In this document: positions 42,539-42,809 of the stretch, in pieces
Numbering within the stretch: position 1 is the first letter of the stretch
Layout of the letters: every line of letters starts with the position of its first letter
Source of the DNA: Thermoguttaceae bacterium
GTDB taxonomy: Bacteria; Planctomycetota; Planctomycetia; Pirellulales; Thermoguttaceae
DNA: 42,809 nucleotides
Assembly: GCA_017436025.1 (NCBI GenBank)
Contig: JAFSDX010000143.1
Location: 1 to 42,809, forward strand
Direction: 5' to 3'
The notes under the pieces: model-generated
Seen by the model: the letters and a program-made list of their open reading frames with translations, nothing else
The model's database searches: none
What the model was told of the DNA's origin: nothing
Translations under genes and position numbers: made by a program

Positions 42539-42809
42539 GGGCGTGTTGACATTAACGTTTAAGTAAAATAACGATTGCGACAAAGTTTACAAACGCCGAA
42601 AACATAACGTCGAGTTTATCGCAACGCGTCGCGATGCGTCGGAAATCTTCAACATCGCGACGAAAGAAACGCTCGACTTCGTTGCGGCGTTTGTAAAGTT
42701 TTTGTCGTAAGTACGAGGATTCCGTCGGTTACGCTTCGGCGAAACGACCGGTTTCAAGCCGACGTCGCAAGCCGATTGACGCGTTTTGTCGCCTTCGTAA
42801 GCGCGATTC
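42539..42809 (-). mobile_element. IS5-family insertion sequence, partial at window edge
   Basis: Begins with the terminal sequence GGGCGTGTTGACA (42539-42551), like 22356-22368. The minus strand encodes the transposase C-terminus (RAYEGDKTRQ; RRNEVERFFRR with the catalytic Glu; TRCDKLDVMFSAFVN). One A is missing in the A-run before CTTTAC compared with copy A (five instead of six), which breaks the frame. The 5' part lies outside the window. Confidence 0.75.

Noticed and set aside
1..42809. tRNA or rRNA genes at the integration sites
   Set aside because: I found no tRNA-like cloverleaf or rRNA segment near the integrase or the dif sites.

Overview
The window looks like a planctomycete chromosome (phylum Planctomycetota, Pirellulales-like). 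Two surface proteins start with the planctomycete-type LEPR N-terminal motif (FETLEPRLCLA in one, a divergent YESLEERHAIG in the other). There is also a Gfo/Idh/MocA oxidoreductase and an Lpg1974-type outer-membrane protein, both common in that phylum. This assignment is inference from gene content; no rRNA or other marker lies in the window.

Layout. (1) 1-3.1 kb: the 3' end of a Gfo/Idh/MocA oxidoreductase, a strong terminator, a decayed IS5-family fragment and an outer-membrane beta-barrel gene on the minus strand. (2) 3.4-22.3 kb: a promoter followed by a two-gene surface-protein operon. The first gene encodes a giant (about 5,490 aa) protein with PKD, beta-propeller, cadherin/He_PIG-like, VWA, SdrD-B-like and RHS/YD domains and a variable C-terminal tip. 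The second encodes a right-handed beta-helix protein. (3) 22.36-23.39 kb: nested IS5-family remnants. (4) 23,521-35,940: a complete-looking filamentous phage (inovirus) prophage bounded by two 30-bp dif/XerCD-like sites that differ at one base. (5) 35.94-36.9 kb: hairpins, a truncated second copy of the inovirus rep gene and a 36-bp tandem repeat. (6) 36.9-39.5 kb, minus strand: a tyrosine integrase with a frameshifted excisionase gene and a RecE-like exonuclease gene carrying two in-frame stops. (7) 39.5-42.3 kb, minus strand: a decayed OLD-nuclease plus UvrD-helicase pair, i.e. a Gabija-like defence locus, then a gene fragment cut by another IS5 copy at the right edge.

The inovirus reads as one program. 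Rep is followed by a small membrane protein, the major coat protein, a 390-aa minor structural protein with a coat-like segment, and two 30/31-aa membrane proteins like M13 pVII/pIX. Then come a pIII-like adsorption protein with cysteine-rich repeats, a pVI-like protein, a Zot/pI assembly ATPase and a pIV-like secretin whose gene overlaps zot by 275 bp. Two accessory genes and a terminator close the structural operon. A second group of small genes, a hairpin-rich intergenic region, two ribbon-helix-helix regulators and a putative ssDNA-binding protein fill the right end. On circularisation the ssDNA-binding gene would lie just upstream of rep, across the joined dif site. No integrase lies inside the element, which fits use of host XerCD.

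The flanks of the prophage are a graveyard: IS5 remnants, an older rep remnant at the same dif site, a broken prophage integration module and a broken defence locus. A dif-like site suggests proximity to the replication terminus (inference).
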